Shown one piece after another: positions 6,166 to 7,118 of a DNA stretch of 7,118 nucleotides (the first letter of the stretch is position 1; every line of letters begins with the position of its first letter). Below the pieces are notes generated by a model. That model made no database searches. It was given only the letters and a program-made list of their open reading frames with translations, and was not told the DNA's origin. The position numbers were made by a program, and so were the translations under genes. Source of the stretch: an uncultured Chitinophagaceae bacterium (GTDB lineage Bacteria > Bacteroidota > Bacteroidia > Chitinophagales > Chitinophagaceae); NCBI GenBank assembly GCA_946479005.1, contig CAMLEM010000085.1:1-7118 (forward strand). Direction: 5' to 3'.

Positions 6166-7118
6166 ATGGCGGAAACAGTGAAAACGAAAGGACCCGACAG
6201 GATAAAATCACCATCCATTGTGGATGCGGTTGATTTCAAGCTTACGCTTAAGCCTTATGAGAAATACACCCTCGATTGCGGGGCGGATGTATATACCGTG
6301 AATGCGGGGGCAGAGGATGTACTGCTGCTTGAATGGGTTTACTTCGCGGGAAACTGCCAGGAAGAAGAGAACCTGGTGGCGGCGACTACGAACTTCTTAT
6401 TGCGAAACGGGACCTCAACCCGAAATGCCTTTGCCATCAATGAACATTTCGAGTATTATGGTTCTTACCTGAACAGAAGCTGTTTCAATGAGACCGCCAC
6501 CATCACGCTGCATTGCCTGAATAAACACGTAAAGGAGTTATTGCCTGTGGTGCGCGAGCTGCTCACTGATTCCATTATGCCGGAAGATGAACTGGCTATC
6601 TACAGGCAGAATATGAAACAGCGGCTGAAGGTGAACCTGAAGAAAAGTGATTTTGTGGCCAGCCGGCTCATAGATGTGAGTCTCTATGGTGAAAATCATC
6701 CCTATGGCAAATTCAGCCGGGCGGAAGATTTTGATGCGCTTCAGCGGGACCAACTGCTCGCTTTCTATGAAAATTATTACCGGAAAGGCCGTTGGCTGAT
6801 GTTTGTAGCGGGTAAGATCCCCGCTGACCTGCCGGCCTTGTTGAACCAATATTTTGGCGATATACCCTGCTCGGATGTTAAGGTGAAAGACGCGGTGATA
6901 CAGAGAGGCGCTGAGAAAAAAAGCCGGGTGATCAATGATCCTGAAGGTGTGCAGGGATCGATCCGGATCGCGAGACCCTTCCCCAACAGGCACCACGAGG
7001 ATTTTCTCCCGGTGCTTGTTCTCAATACTGTCCTGGGTGGTTTTTTTGGTTCCCGCCTGATGAGCAATATCCGGGAAGATAAAGGTTATACCTATGGGAT
7101 CCACAGTTATGTTCTAAA
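6166..7118 (+). CDS. M16 family peptidase-like protein, non-catalytic subunit, 3' truncated
   Basis: The frame opens at the ATG 6166-6168, one base after the preceding stop, and stays open to the window edge (317 codons plus 2 bases). An in-frame TAG at 6145-6147 and no other ATG between fix the start. The fold matches M16: hydrophobic strand LLLEWVYFAGN (53-63), FLLRNGTSTRNAF (77-89), HFEYYGSYLNRS (94-105), FVAGKIPADLPALLNQYFGD (213-232). The zinc motif is lost: positions aligned with His, Glu and His are Ala73, Asn76 and Phe77. The later motif GGFFGSRLMSNIREDKGYTY (291-310) keeps Arg303 and Tyr310, the spaced R/Y pair known from non-catalytic M16B subunits. It therefore complements the upstream chain in a probable heterodimer, and the 1-base spacing suggests translational coupling and equal production. 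There is no signal peptide. The C-terminal part, roughly a quarter, lies beyond the window. Confidence 0.92.
   Translation, partial: MAETVKTKGPDRIKSPSIVDAVDFKLTLKPYEKYTLDCGADVYTVNAGAEDVLLLEWVYFAGNCQEEENLVAATTNFLLRNGTSTRNAFAINEHFEYYGSYLNRSCFNETATITLHCLNKHVKELLPVVRELLTDSIMPEDELAIYRQNMKQRLKVNLKKSDFVASRLIDVSLYGENHPYGKFSRAEDFDALQRDQLLAFYENYYRKGRWLMFVAGKIPADLPALLNQYFGDIPCSDVKVKDAVIQRGAEKKSRVINDPEGVQGSIRIARPFPNRHHEDFLPVLVLNTVLGGFFGSRLMSNIREDKGYTYGIHSYVL

Noticed and set aside
6538..7104. 188-codon open frame on the minus strand
   Set aside because: The opposite strand encodes the M16 non-catalytic subunit with clear family motifs right through this region, so this is a shadow frame.
1..7118. Mobile element, CRISPR array, defence island or toxin-antitoxin pair
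   Set aside because: No transposase, integrase, terminal inverted repeats, regularly spaced repeats or known defence domains are visible; coding style is similar across the window.

Overview
The window looks like an ordinary chromosomal segment of a Bacteroidota bacterium, most likely Chitinophagaceae or a close relative. The evidence is protein style (a PagL-like outer-membrane acylhydrolase, lipoproteins, a retropepsin-like protease fused to PDZ), the lack of Shine-Dalgarno sequences before the starts, AT-rich start contexts, and matches to the Bacteroidota -7 promoter box TAnnTTTG upstream of two transcription units. The taxon is inferred from these features only.

Layout, left to right. 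(1) 1-477 (+) is the 3' end of a PagL-like acyloxyacyl hydrolase gene. (2) 538-1509 (+) encodes a lipid-anchored diheme c-type cytochrome built from two duplicated domains, with its own putative promoter at 483-514. (3) A three-gene minus-strand operon occupies 3473 down to 1513: mqnC (cyclic dehypoxanthine futalosine synthase, menaquinone biosynthesis), a DUF3817 three-helix membrane protein, and a small lipoprotein with a GerMN-like C-terminal region. It converges on the cytochrome gene with only 3 bp between the stop codons. (4) The 183-bp divergent region 3474-3656 carries promoters in both directions. (5) 3657-4847 (+) encodes an exported two-lobed retropepsin-like aspartic protease with a C-terminal PDZ domain. 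(6) 4920-6164 and 6166-7118 (+) encode a pair of M16 peptidase subunits: the first has the zinc site, the second has lost it but keeps the R/Y pair of the non-catalytic partner. The second gene runs off the right edge.

How the genes fit together: the mqnC operon and the cytochrome both concern quinone-linked respiration, but the cytochrome has no adjacent dehydrogenase, so a direct link is not shown. The right half concerns proteolysis: an exported aspartic protease and a probably cytoplasmic heterodimeric M16 peptidase. I see no tRNA, rRNA, CRISPR, insertion sequence, phage gene or defence system, and no convincing sign of a new multi-gene system. The points most worth a second look are the DMG in place of DTG in the second protease lobe, the mqnC/DUF3817/GerMN-like gene cluster, the hairpin in the M16 leader, and the replaced catalytic Glu position in the PagL-like protein.
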